Source of the DNA: Nitrosarchaeum sp.
GTDB taxonomy: Archaea > Thermoproteota > Nitrososphaeria > Nitrososphaerales > Nitrosopumilaceae
Reading direction: 5' to 3'
DNA: 6,581 bases
Assembly: GCA_009697485.1 (NCBI GenBank)
Contig: SICY01000044.1
Coordinates: 1 to 6,581 of the forward strand
Below are positions 1 to 4,418 of the stretch, piece by piece (positions within the stretch are counted from its first letter, which is position 1; each line of letters begins with the position of its first letter). Under the pieces are notes generated by a model that worked only from the letters and a program-made list of their open reading frames with translations, ran no database searches and had not been told where the DNA came from. A program made the translations under genes and the position numbers.

Positions 1-138
1 TTACTAGTGCGCTAACTAACTTTGATGCTGCCGCACCTATAACAAATGCGATTGCTAATATCCAATAATGCCAAAGGTCTTAAGAAAACCCATGAATTCT
101 TGAATAAAGCTTTGTTTTACAGGCGGTGCTTCAGTCAT
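1..138 (-). pseudogene. mscL: MscL-type mechanosensitive channel, 5' end with apparent frameshift (partial)
   Basis: This is the N-terminal part of a large-conductance mechanosensitive channel, a membrane pore that releases solutes on osmotic downshock. From the ATG at 138-136 the frame reads MTEAPPVKQS, FIQEFMGFLKTFGIIG, then Y and a TAG stop at 57-55. The frame that runs on to the window edge encodes LAIAFVIGAAASKLVSALV, the typical first transmembrane helix of MscL. Joining the two parts without a gap gives the same spacing as E. coli MscL (IKEF, then LAVGVIIGAAFGKIVSSLV). The break is explained by two extra bases (TA) near 59-60, where GGATATTAGC would be GGATTAGC in an intact gene. The rest of the gene lies outside the window. 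It may be a real pseudogene or a sequencing or assembly error. Family assignment is good; the broken state depends on read quality. Confidence 0.62.
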
Positions 139-160
139 AAATTTCAAGAAATGTTTCTAC

Positions 161-172
161 AATAAAATAAAA
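161..172 (-). promoter_or_regulatory. TATA-box-like element for the mscL-type gene
   Basis: Read on the minus strand this is TTTTATTTTATT, centred about 28 bp upstream of the ATG at 138. That is the spacing expected of an archaeal TATA box driving a leaderless or nearly leaderless transcript. The surroundings are AT-rich, so chance matches are easy. Confidence 0.4.
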
Positions 173-276
173 CCTGATCAAAAATATTGATTTAGCACAG
201 TAAAATACTTTTCATCGTTTTTGATCGTCCTATTATTTTCTAGATTAACCCCCAACTATAGATCATTATTTCCGCT

Positions 277-296
277 GTGTTAACTCTTGTTAACAC
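277..296. repeat. Perfect 8-bp inverted repeat (possible operator)
   Basis: The arms GTGTTAAC (277-284) and GTTAACAC (289-296) are separated by TCTT. Each arm contains the self-palindromic hexamer GTTAAC, and the two hexamers start exactly 10 bp apart, about one helical turn, as would suit a dimeric DNA-binding regulator. It lies roughly 140 bp upstream of the mscL-type start and 250 bp upstream of the RAM-domain gene, so neither gene is an obvious target. A hairpin in RNA is also possible, but no T-run follows it. Confidence 0.45.
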
Positions 297-482
297 CTAA
301 AAAATAAAATGAATTTTAATTCTTTGATGTTTTCTAAGACTTTGTTTCTTCTTTATTTGATTTTAGTTTGTTACAAATAGAACAATCCTGTATCATTGAT
401 TTGATTTTTTGTTTTCATCCCATGTTGACACATTTTTTGCTCCGAATATAATCTGTAACTACTTCTCTAATTTAACCTCAAA

Positions 483-501
483 TCCCTCTTTTAATGAGGG
501 A
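483..501. repeat. Short hairpin, 6-bp stem
   Basis: TCCCTC (483-488) pairs with GAGGGA (496-501) around a 7-base AT-rich loop. It stands out as the GC-rich patch in an AT-rich intergenic region and ends about 17 bp upstream of the putative TATA box of the RAM-domain gene. It could be a regulator site or a terminator of an unseen transcript. No T-tract follows it. Confidence 0.35.
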
Positions 502-517
502 AATATTGGATCTAAAC

Positions 518-527
518 TTTGAAATAT
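518..527 (+). promoter_or_regulatory. Weak TATA-like element for the RAM-domain gene
   Basis: TTTGAAATAT is centred about 26 bp upstream of the GTG at 548, the correct distance for leaderless archaeal transcription. The match to a consensus TATA box is weak; it is called mainly from position. Confidence 0.33.
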
Positions 528-547
528 CGTATTATGGTTGATGTATC

Positions 548-781
548 GTGACTACTGCTTATGTTATGATTAATTGTGAACTTGGTGCAGAAGAGACTAT
601 TATGGAGAAATTAAAAGAAATAGAACAGGTTAAAGACGTATTTGGAACTATTGGGACTTATGATATGATGGTAAAATTAGACGCTGAAAATTTTGAAAAA
701 ATTAGAGAGATTGTCTCCAGAAATATCCAAAAAATAGAAAAAATACGAACAATCTCAACACTTGTAAGAAAAGACAATTGA
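548..781 (+). CDS. Stand-alone Lrp/AsnC-type ligand-binding (RAM) domain protein
   Basis: This 77-residue protein matches the C-terminal effector-binding half of Lrp/AsnC regulators, without the DNA-binding helix-turn-helix. It has the alternating ferredoxin-like beta-alpha-beta pattern: strand TAYVMINCEL (3-12), helix EETIMEKLKEI (15-25), strand VKDVFGTIGTYDMMVKL (28-44) with the characteristic GTYD segment, helix ENFEKIREIVSRNI, and final strand IRTISTLV (66-73). Such domains usually oligomerise and bind small molecules such as amino acids; here a role as sensor or partner of full-length Lrp proteins is inferred. The start is GTG; an in-frame TGA at 539-541 excludes any upstream start, and no ribosome binding site is visible. 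The next gene starts 22 bp downstream, suggesting co-transcription. Confidence 0.88.
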   Translation: MTTAYVMINCELGAEETIMEKLKEIEQVKDVFGTIGTYDMMVKLDAENFEKIREIVSRNIQKIEKIRTISTLVRKDN

Positions 782-803
782 AATTATGGATTAGATGAAT
801 TAA

Positions 804-980
804 ATGTCAAATGAAAAAAATGAGATTGAAAAATTAATTGACACCATGATATCTAGCGGCGATGAATTAGTTCAAAAACTCAAAACTGTTTTGCCTGATT
901 CCTTATCTGAATCTATGATGCTATTTCATGAATCTAACGTTACAAATCTTACCAAAATTAAAGAATTTCTAAATAAATAA
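804..980 (+). CDS. Small hypothetical protein, 58 residues
   Basis: The ATG-initiated frame encodes MSNEKNEIEKLIDTMISSGD, then ELVQKLKTVLPDSLSESMML, and ends KIKEFLNK before TAA. The composition (Glu, Lys, Leu, Ile, Ser) and heptad-like spacing point to a short, soluble, all-helical protein, possibly two helices joined around LPDSLSES. No cysteine or membrane segment is present. An in-frame TAA at 801-803 fixes the ATG at 804 as the start. It begins 22 bp after the RAM-domain gene on the same strand and has no clear TATA box of its own, so it probably shares that transcript. I do not recognise a family. The codon usage and continuous frame resemble the neighbours, which is the main reason to call it real. 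Confidence 0.68.
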   Translation: MSNEKNEIEKLIDTMISSGDELVQKLKTVLPDSLSESMMLFHESNVTNLTKIKEFLNK

Positions 981-1010
981 GCACAGTCACGAAGAATTTG
1001 TACTATATGC

Positions 1011-1020
1011 TTTTTAATCT
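1011..1020 (+). promoter_or_regulatory. TATA-like element for the SRPBCC gene at 1039
   Basis: TTTTTAATCT lies about 24 bp upstream of the GTG start at 1039. The T-run may also serve as a U-rich terminator for the preceding small gene; both uses are common in compact archaeal genomes. Confidence 0.4.
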
Positions 1021-1038
1021 TTAATTGTATATTCTAAC

Positions 1039-1416
1039 GTGACTAGATCTCGTACAATTTCTATTCTTGTTAACAAAAAAACAGGCGATACCTTTGATGC
1101 TATTTTGAATTGTCCTCCAAAAATGATGCCTGATGCTAAGATGACTGCTGATGGTTGGTGGTCTTTTTCAACACCCAGAGGAAACGCTCGATTGAAATTC
1201 AAAGAAAACAAGTCTCTTGGAATTTTAGACCATGTGTTTATTGATCACGAGTCAAAATGGGATGTTCCAATGCGAATAGTTTCTAGTGGCGATGATTCTG
1301 AAGTAATAATCACTTTGATAAAACCATACGAGCTGACCGATAAACAATTCAATGAAAGAATGGTAGAACTAGAACAAGTATTTGTAAATATGAAACAAAT
1401 TATTGAACTCCAATAA
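1039..1416 (+). CDS. SRPBCC (START/Bet v1-like) fold protein
   Basis: The 125-residue protein has the order expected of a small SRPBCC domain: an N-terminal strand (RTISILVNKKTGDTFDAIL, 5-23) running into the short helix that in this superfamily follows the first strand, a run of antiparallel strands (GWWSFSTPRGNARLKF, 39-54; LGILDHVFID, 60-69; WDVPMRIVSSGDDSEVIITL, 74-93), and a long C-terminal helix (TDKQFNERMVELEQVFVNMK, 100-119). These proteins form a cavity that binds hydrophobic ligands; neither ligand nor reaction can be read here. The GTG start is preceded in frame by a TAA at 1015-1017 with no other good start between, and a T-rich TATA-like box is correctly placed. The superfamily call is from the pattern and remembered thaumarchaeal relatives, not from a search. 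Confidence 0.72.
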   Translation: MTRSRTISILVNKKTGDTFDAILNCPPKMMPDAKMTADGWWSFSTPRGNARLKFKENKSLGILDHVFIDHESKWDVPMRIVSSGDDSEVIITLIKPYELTDKQFNERMVELEQVFVNMKQIIELQ

Positions 1417-1479
1417 TCAAAAAATTACATGTGAAATTGTTTCTAGCAATTTTTAGATAGCCTTCTCTCTTTTCTACAT

Positions 1480-1549
1480 GATATGTTTTGAAAAATTTTA
1501 CCCATTTTTATAACTAAACTTTGGGCATAAATTAAGAACAAAACATATC
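1480..1549. repeat. 11-bp perfect inverted repeat with 48-bp spacer
   Basis: GATATGTTTTG (1480-1490) is the exact reverse complement of CAAAACATATC (1539-1549). Inside the spacer, CCCA (1501-1504) could pair with TGGG (1522-1525), so a two-part folded RNA of about 70 bases can be drawn, but the stems are AT-rich and weak. The right arm ends just 6 bp before a strong TATA box, so a regulator binding there would sit over the promoter. In AT-rich DNA about one such 11-bp pair would be expected by chance in the whole window, so the evidence is its position rather than rarity. Confidence 0.4.
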
Positions 1550-1555
1550 TTAAGG

Positions 1556-1565
1556 TTAAATATAA
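1556..1565 (+). promoter_or_regulatory. Strong TATA box upstream of a 22-codon ORF
   Basis: TTAAATATAA is one of the best TATA-box matches in the window. It is centred about 28 bp upstream of the ATG at 1589, the spacing for a leaderless transcript starting at that codon. An AAGG just upstream is in the position of a BRE element. Confidence 0.58.
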
Positions 1566-1588
1566 TTTTTGTAAGTAAAACCAGAGAT

Positions 1589-1657
1589 ATGCCTTATGAA
1601 GAAATCTATTTTCAGCGGTTAAAAGAAGATAATCCTGAAGAATTAGAGGAATTATAA
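1589..1657 (+). CDS. Candidate 22-residue microprotein
   Basis: The frame encodes MPYEEIYFQRLKEDNPEE followed by LEEL and TAA. It is strongly acidic (seven Glu and one Asp) and probably one short helix with an aromatic-rich start (Tyr3, Tyr7, Phe8). The support is the strong TATA box at exactly leaderless spacing before the ATG and the protein-like, charged composition, unlike the Phe/Leu/Ile-rich output of random AT-rich DNA. I do not recognise the peptide; it could be the shortened remnant of a larger gene. Transcription converges with the minus-strand membrane-protein gene ending at 1707. The length is too small for certainty. Confidence 0.45.
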   Translation: MPYEEIYFQRLKEDNPEELEEL

Positions 1658-1706
1658 TTACTCAAAAGCAACTAAATTTTGTTCTACCATTATTTTTGTT
1701 TTCTGT

Positions 1707-2036
1707 CTAGTCTTTTTCTAGATTTTTATCGCCACTAGGACCTACCATGTCTTCTGATTTGACCTCGTTATCCCATTTGCCTTTAATTCCTTTGACCAAC
1801 GATATGATTCCACTCACAATCAATACTATGACAATTGCAAAAAATAAAGTTTGATCAAATATCTTCGATGAGCAGTTAACTGTAACTGGTTCTTTGTCAT
1901 CATAATCTTCATAACATTCACCAAATTCACTGGCTTCTATGTTTGCAATTTGATAATCATGTCCAAATACACTTAAAATCAAAAACCCTGAAAAAATAAA
2001 CACAATACCGATAATGATATAGCGCATATCGCTCAT
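1707..2036 (-). CDS. Small membrane protein with two transmembrane helices
   Basis: The 109-residue protein has two hydrophobic segments, about residues 5-24 (YIIIGIVFIFSGFLILSVFG) and 63-82 (TLFFAIVIVLIVSGIISLVK). Between them is an acidic loop of about 38 residues with two cysteines, Cys41 and Cys55 (ECYEDYDD and VNCSS), that could form a disulfide. The C-terminal tail has lysines right after helix 2 (VKGIKGKW), which by the positive-inside rule puts the tail in the cytoplasm and the loop outside. I recognise no family. ATG at 2036 is the first start, but the TATA-like AT stretch at 2052-2063 is centred only about 22 bp upstream of it; the ATG at 2027 (residue 4, MRYIIIG) fits leaderless spacing better. 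It lies 51 bp downstream of the SRPBCC gene on the same strand. Confidence 0.75.
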   Translation of the reverse strand: MSDMRYIIIGIVFIFSGFLILSVFGHDYQIANIEASEFGECYEDYDDKEPVTVNCSSKIFDQTLFFAIVIVLIVSGIISLVKGIKGKWDNEVKSEDMVGPSGDKNLEKD

Positions 2037-2051
2037 GAATTTATTTTTACG

Positions 2052-2063
2052 ATATACTATTTA
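2052..2063 (-). promoter_or_regulatory. TATA-like element for the two-helix membrane protein
   Basis: On the minus strand this reads TAAATAGTATAT. Its distance (centre to start about 22 bp for the ATG at 2036, about 31 bp for the ATG at 2027) suggests transcription starts between the two, favouring the internal start. Confidence 0.4.
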
Positions 2064-2087
2064 CACTTTGATTTGTATCTTCTAATG

Positions 2088-2549
2088 TTATTTTTCCAGC
2101 GATTTTTTTAGATTTTCTAAAGATGCCTCATAAAACGTTCCCATAAATGTCACAAATCTCATAAATTCTTTCATTGACATCTTTTTGCTATTGAAATAAG
2201 ATTGCCATGTTAACTGAGTTGTTTTTTTGTTTTTTGATTTAATTGAAATTGTTGCCACATATGCTCTTAGTGGTAATCCCTCAGTTGCAACATATGTAAA
2301 ATATTCATCCTCTTTCCATGCAACTACATGTTCTTCAATAGTATTGCCATCCGTAAATGTAATCTTGCGTATTGCCCCAACATTTCTTCTTTTTTTCGAA
2401 AGATATGTAGTTTTTTTGACATCTATTACCCATGATGAAAGTCCTGCTATGTTGCTTATTTTCTGCCAAACTTTTTCTTTTGATACTTTAATTGTAATAG
2501 TTTTCTTTACTGAATCAGTATGAAATGATTTTTTCACATTTTTTGTCAT
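2088..2549 (-). CDS. SRPBCC family protein (polyketide cyclase/dehydrase-like)
   Basis: This 153-residue protein shows the SRPBCC pattern clearly: first strand VKKTITIKVS (14-23), the capping helix KEKVWQKISNIAGLSSWV (24-41), strands ending in a conserved Gly-containing turn (NVGAIRKITFTDG, 56-68; IEEHVVAWKEDEYFTYVATE, 71-90; LRAYVATISI, 94-103; TQLTWQSYFN, 111-120), and a long C-terminal helix (SMKEFMRFVTFMGTFYEASL, 125-144). Family members bind hydrophobic ligands in an internal cavity; some are cyclases, others carriers. No catalytic residue can be assigned. The N-terminal 12 residues look like an unstructured basic extension. No other Met occurs before residue 124, and a TATA-like box sits about 28 bp upstream, so the ATG at 2549 is the start. 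Unlike the 1039 gene product it has a longer domain of classical size. Confidence 0.8.
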   Translation of the reverse strand: MTKNVKKSFHTDSVKKTITIKVSKEKVWQKISNIAGLSSWVIDVKKTTYLSKKRRNVGAIRKITFTDGNTIEEHVVAWKEDEYFTYVATEGLPLRAYVATISIKSKNKKTTQLTWQSYFNSKKMSMKEFMRFVTFMGTFYEASLENLKKSLEK

Positions 2550-2571
2550 GTTGTTTGTATTTCTGAGTGAG

Positions 2572-2582
2572 TTTTAAATTTT
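2572..2582 (-). promoter_or_regulatory. TATA-like element for the SRPBCC gene on the minus strand
   Basis: The minus strand reads AAAATTTAAAA, centred about 28 bp from the ATG at 2549. With the element at 2596-2602 it forms a compact divergent promoter pair in a 75-bp intergenic region. Confidence 0.5.
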
Positions 2583-2595
2583 ATTTCTCTAACAC

Positions 2596-2602
2596 ATTTA
2601 AT
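2596..2602 (+). promoter_or_regulatory. TATA-like element for the coiled-coil gene
   Basis: ATTTAAT is centred 26 bp upstream of the ATG at 2625, as expected for leaderless transcription. It is followed by the unusual GC patch ATCCCCCGAG, which may lie at or just before the transcription start. Confidence 0.45.
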
Positions 2603-2624
2603 CCCCCGAGATCAAGTCTAACAA

Positions 2625-3911
2625 ATGGTCTTTGGATGGGGTAAAAAGAAAGACGAAAAAACATCTAAAGAAACTCCTTTACAAAAACAGATTCAGTTAT
2701 CTGACGTATCTAAAATCATCCATCAAATACTTGAATTAAGAACATCGCAGATTCTGTCTGACATAAAATCCATCAGAAACAATACTGAACCGCTAATCCA
2801 AGAACTCATCATAATCGGAAATACTCTTGAAAAAGATAATCTTCAGGTCGATGAAATAGATAAGCACCTTCGAATAATTGTAGTTAGAGGCAAACAACAA
2901 GTAATTGACATAATAAAAAAAGATGCAACGCATTTACCTGATATTGCCTCTTACGATGATGCTGAAAATCTCCATGTTATTTTAAATCAAATGTTAAAAA
3001 AAATTGGTGATGTCCTTGGACGCCAGACCCGAGTAATACATATTTTTGCCAAAAAATATGCGGAAAAATTAAAAGAAATTCTAATACAAATGAATTCAAA
3101 CCATGTTGAAATCCAACAGCTGTTAAAAAATTATGATCATACAAAATACGTCTCTGCTGAAATTTTAGAATCGTTAAAAGAAATTGTTGATGTAGAAAAT
3201 AATCTTACTAAGAAAGAACAAAGAATTGCTGAAATTCATAGTCTTGTTGATTCACTTGACAAAAAAATTCTTTCTTTTGAAGATTCAATTAAAAAAATAC
3301 AAACTTCAGATGAATATGGAAAATTTTTAGATTTAAAACGAATTTTGGATGAATTTACTGTTAAAAAAAATAAAATCAAAAATGAAATCGACTCCCAATT
3401 TACAAAAATTTCTAGACCTCTTAGTAGATATGAGTATGTTTCATCATTGGATAAAGAACAAAAAAATCTGCTGTCCAAATTAATTGAAGACCCATTTGAG
3501 GTATTGCTTTCAAAGAATAGAGATTCAATAATACTTATTTTGGAAAATGTAAGAAAAGGAATTACTTCGGGTTCCATCTCTGTTAAAGATACTGAAAAAT
3601 CATTCTCTCAAATAACTGAAACAGAGGAAGCATTAGATGGATTTATCAAACAAGTAACTGCCTTTGTAAATAAAAGACAAAACATTCAAGACCAAATGAT
3701 TGCACTTGAATCAAATGAATTATCTGATCTTACAAGCGATCTGAAAAATGCTCTATCGGATAAAGAAGATTCTAAATTAAAAATCAAAACATTTCAAGAC
3801 GAAATCAACGAATCTCATTCTAATATTCCAAAATTAATCTCTGATATTGAAGTCAAACTAAGAAAATTCTCTAATACTGTTTACACTATTACTTATCCTA
3901 AATTTAATTAG
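2625..3911 (+). CDS. Large cysteine-free coiled-coil protein, 428 residues
   Basis: This soluble, almost wholly helical protein contains no cysteine and a single tryptophan (Trp5). It begins MVFGWGKKKDEK, a short hydrophobic stretch followed by a lysine cluster that could touch the membrane. Residues 25-170 form a helical region (LSDVSKIIHQILELRTSQIL onward) with a conserved-looking GRQTRVIHIFAKKYAEKLKE near 132-151. Residues about 176-260 and 325-415 are strongly heptad-like and charged, typical of coiled coil. Between them lies RPLSRYEYVSSLDKEQKNLL (264-283), probably a globular break or hinge. No Walker motifs are present, so an SMC or SbcC ATPase, the usual automatic label for such sequences, is not supported; a scaffold role is inferred. 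The JAMM gene begins 22 bp downstream and is likely co-transcribed. I do not recognise a named family. Confidence 0.87.
   Translation: MVFGWGKKKDEKTSKETPLQKQIQLSDVSKIIHQILELRTSQILSDIKSIRNNTEPLIQELIIIGNTLEKDNLQVDEIDKHLRIIVVRGKQQVIDIIKKDATHLPDIASYDDAENLHVILNQMLKKIGDVLGRQTRVIHIFAKKYAEKLKEILIQMNSNHVEIQQLLKNYDHTKYVSAEILESLKEIVDVENNLTKKEQRIAEIHSLVDSLDKKILSFEDSIKKIQTSDEYGKFLDLKRILDEFTVKKNKIKNEIDSQFTKISRPLSRYEYVSSLDKEQKNLLSKLIEDPFEVLLSKNRDSIILILENVRKGITSGSISVKDTEKSFSQITETEEALDGFIKQVTAFVNKRQNIQDQMIALESNELSDLTSDLKNALSDKEDSKLKIKTFQDEINESHSNIPKLISDIEVKLRKFSNTVYTITYPKFN
3900..3910 (+). promoter_or_regulatory. Possible internal TATA-like element for the JAMM gene
   Basis: An AT-rich AATTTAATTA overlaps the last codons of the coiled-coil gene, centred about 29 bp before the ATG at 3934. 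It could give the JAMM gene a second, independent promoter. Coding constraint makes this a weak call. Confidence 0.25.
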
Positions 3912-3933
3912 TTCTAAACTATGCTATCTTGAC

Positions 3934-4332
3934 ATGTTATTCAAAAAGAAAAAACTTGAAAGACAGGTTTCTTTACAAAAACAAGTTCTGGATAGCATTT
4001 TATCTTATTGCCAAATGAAGCATCCCAATGAAGGTATTCTTATTTTGAAAGGTAAGTCAAAACAAGGGCAGATTATAATTGATGGACTAGTAATTCCACC
4101 GTTTAATTATTCTGGACCAACATTTGCGGGATTCCCTCAATCTTTTTTGCCTTTTGATACGAGTTATGTTGGAATAGTTCATTCTCATCCAAGTGGTTCT
4201 GCCAATCCATCTGTCACTGATCTTCACAACTTCTTTGGATTGGTGTCACTAATTGTGAAATCTCCCTACGGGGATGATGATATCTTTGCTTGGGATAGTA
4301 ATGGGGATTCCATAAGTCTAGCAATTATCTAA
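3934..4332 (+). CDS. JAMM/MPN (JAB1-type) zinc metalloprotease
   Basis: The 132-residue protein is a minimal JAB/MPN domain, the fold of archaeal and bacterial JAMM peptidases and of eukaryotic deubiquitinases such as Rpn11. The motif is intact: catalytic Glu33 in NEGILILKG, then His83-Ser-His85, Ser93 and Asp96 in HSHPSGSANPSVTD, matching HxH(x7)SxxD exactly. His83, His85 and Asp96 should bind zinc, and Glu33 and Ser93 assist hydrolysis. Substrates in the family are isopeptide-linked ubiquitin-like or SAMP proteins, or C-terminal extensions of sulfur carriers; which applies here is unknown. The N-terminus MLFKKKKLER resembles that of the upstream coiled-coil protein, and LQKQ occurs at 14-17 here and 19-22 there. 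The gene follows that one by 22 bp, suggesting a joint function. No membrane segment is present. Family and active site are secure. Confidence 0.92.
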   Translation: MLFKKKKLERQVSLQKQVLDSILSYCQMKHPNEGILILKGKSKQGQIIIDGLVIPPFNYSGPTFAGFPQSFLPFDTSYVGIVHSHPSGSANPSVTDLHNFFGLVSLIVKSPYGDDDIFAWDSNGDSISLAII

Positions 4333-4343
4333 ATTAAAAAATC

Positions 4344-4368
4344 TCTCTCTAGTTATAATAGAAAGAAT
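4344..4368. repeat. Imperfect hairpin in intergenic region
   Basis: TCTCTCTA and TAGAAAGA can pair with one mismatch around GTTATAA, between the JAMM gene and the promoter of the zinc-ribbon gene. It could be part of the end of the coiled-coil/JAMM transcript. The stem is weak, and the boundaries are approximate. Confidence 0.25.
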
Positions 4369-4386
4369 GAGAAATCCTGACAAAAC

Positions 4387-4396
4387 TTTATAAGTA
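4387..4396 (+). promoter_or_regulatory. Strong TATA box for the zinc-ribbon membrane protein
   Basis: TTTATAAGTA is close to the archaeal TATA consensus and is centred about 27 bp upstream of the TTG at 4419. The preceding AAAAC is in BRE position. It supports both a separate transcription unit from the JAMM gene and the choice of the TTG start. Confidence 0.65.
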
Positions 4397-4418
4397 TTTT
4401 GAATGTATTTTCATTGAA

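Larger units (their letters stand above)
139..547. other. Non-coding region between divergent mscL-type and RAM-domain genes
   Basis: About 410 bases separate the two divergent starts, long for this otherwise compact window. I see no convincing gene, tRNA or other known RNA. It holds a TATA-like element for each flanking gene, a perfect 8-bp inverted repeat at 277-296 and a short GC-rich hairpin at 483-501. Two very short ORFs are present: 309-380 plus, 23 residues and hydrophobic; and 334-396 minus, 20 residues with one CxxC. Neither has a convincing promoter. Confidence 0.6.
1417..1588. other. Intergenic region with long inverted repeat and promoter
   Basis: No ORF is supported here. After the SRPBCC gene comes a pyrimidine-rich stretch (TTCTCTCTTTTCT, about 1463-1475) that could end transcription on the plus strand. 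An 11-bp inverted repeat with a 48-bp spacer (1480-1549) and a strong TATA box (1556-1565) follow. Confidence 0.5.

Noticed and set aside
309..380. 23-codon hydrophobic plus-strand ORF just after the GTTAAC palindrome
   Set aside because: There is no TATA box at the right distance and the Phe/Leu-rich sequence is typical of chance translation of T-rich DNA.
334..396. 20-codon minus-strand ORF with one CxxC (MIQDCSICNKLK)
   Set aside because: It has no TATA-like element at leaderless spacing and only one CxxC, so there is too little to separate it from chance; worth keeping in mind if a transcript is found.
1014..1211. 65-residue minus-strand ORF
   Set aside because: It overlaps the SRPBCC gene at 1039 on the opposite strand and shows no independent signal.
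2227..2523. 98-residue plus-strand ORF
   Set aside because: It is antisense to the SRPBCC gene at 2088-2549, which has clear family structure and a promoter; the antisense product is a Phe/Ser/Ile/Val-rich shadow with no family pattern.
2950..2975. C/D-box sRNA-like GATGATG sequence
   Set aside because: It lies inside the coiled-coil coding frame and lacks a properly spaced set of C, D', C' and D boxes.
3236..3577. 113-residue minus-strand ORF
   Set aside because: It lies wholly within the coiled-coil gene and is the Ser/Phe/Ile-rich complement of Lys/Glu-rich coding sequence.
2625..3911. SbcC or SMC-type ATPase identity for the coiled-coil protein
   Set aside because: No Walker A, Walker B, signature motif or zinc hook is present; the resemblance is only low-complexity coiled coil.
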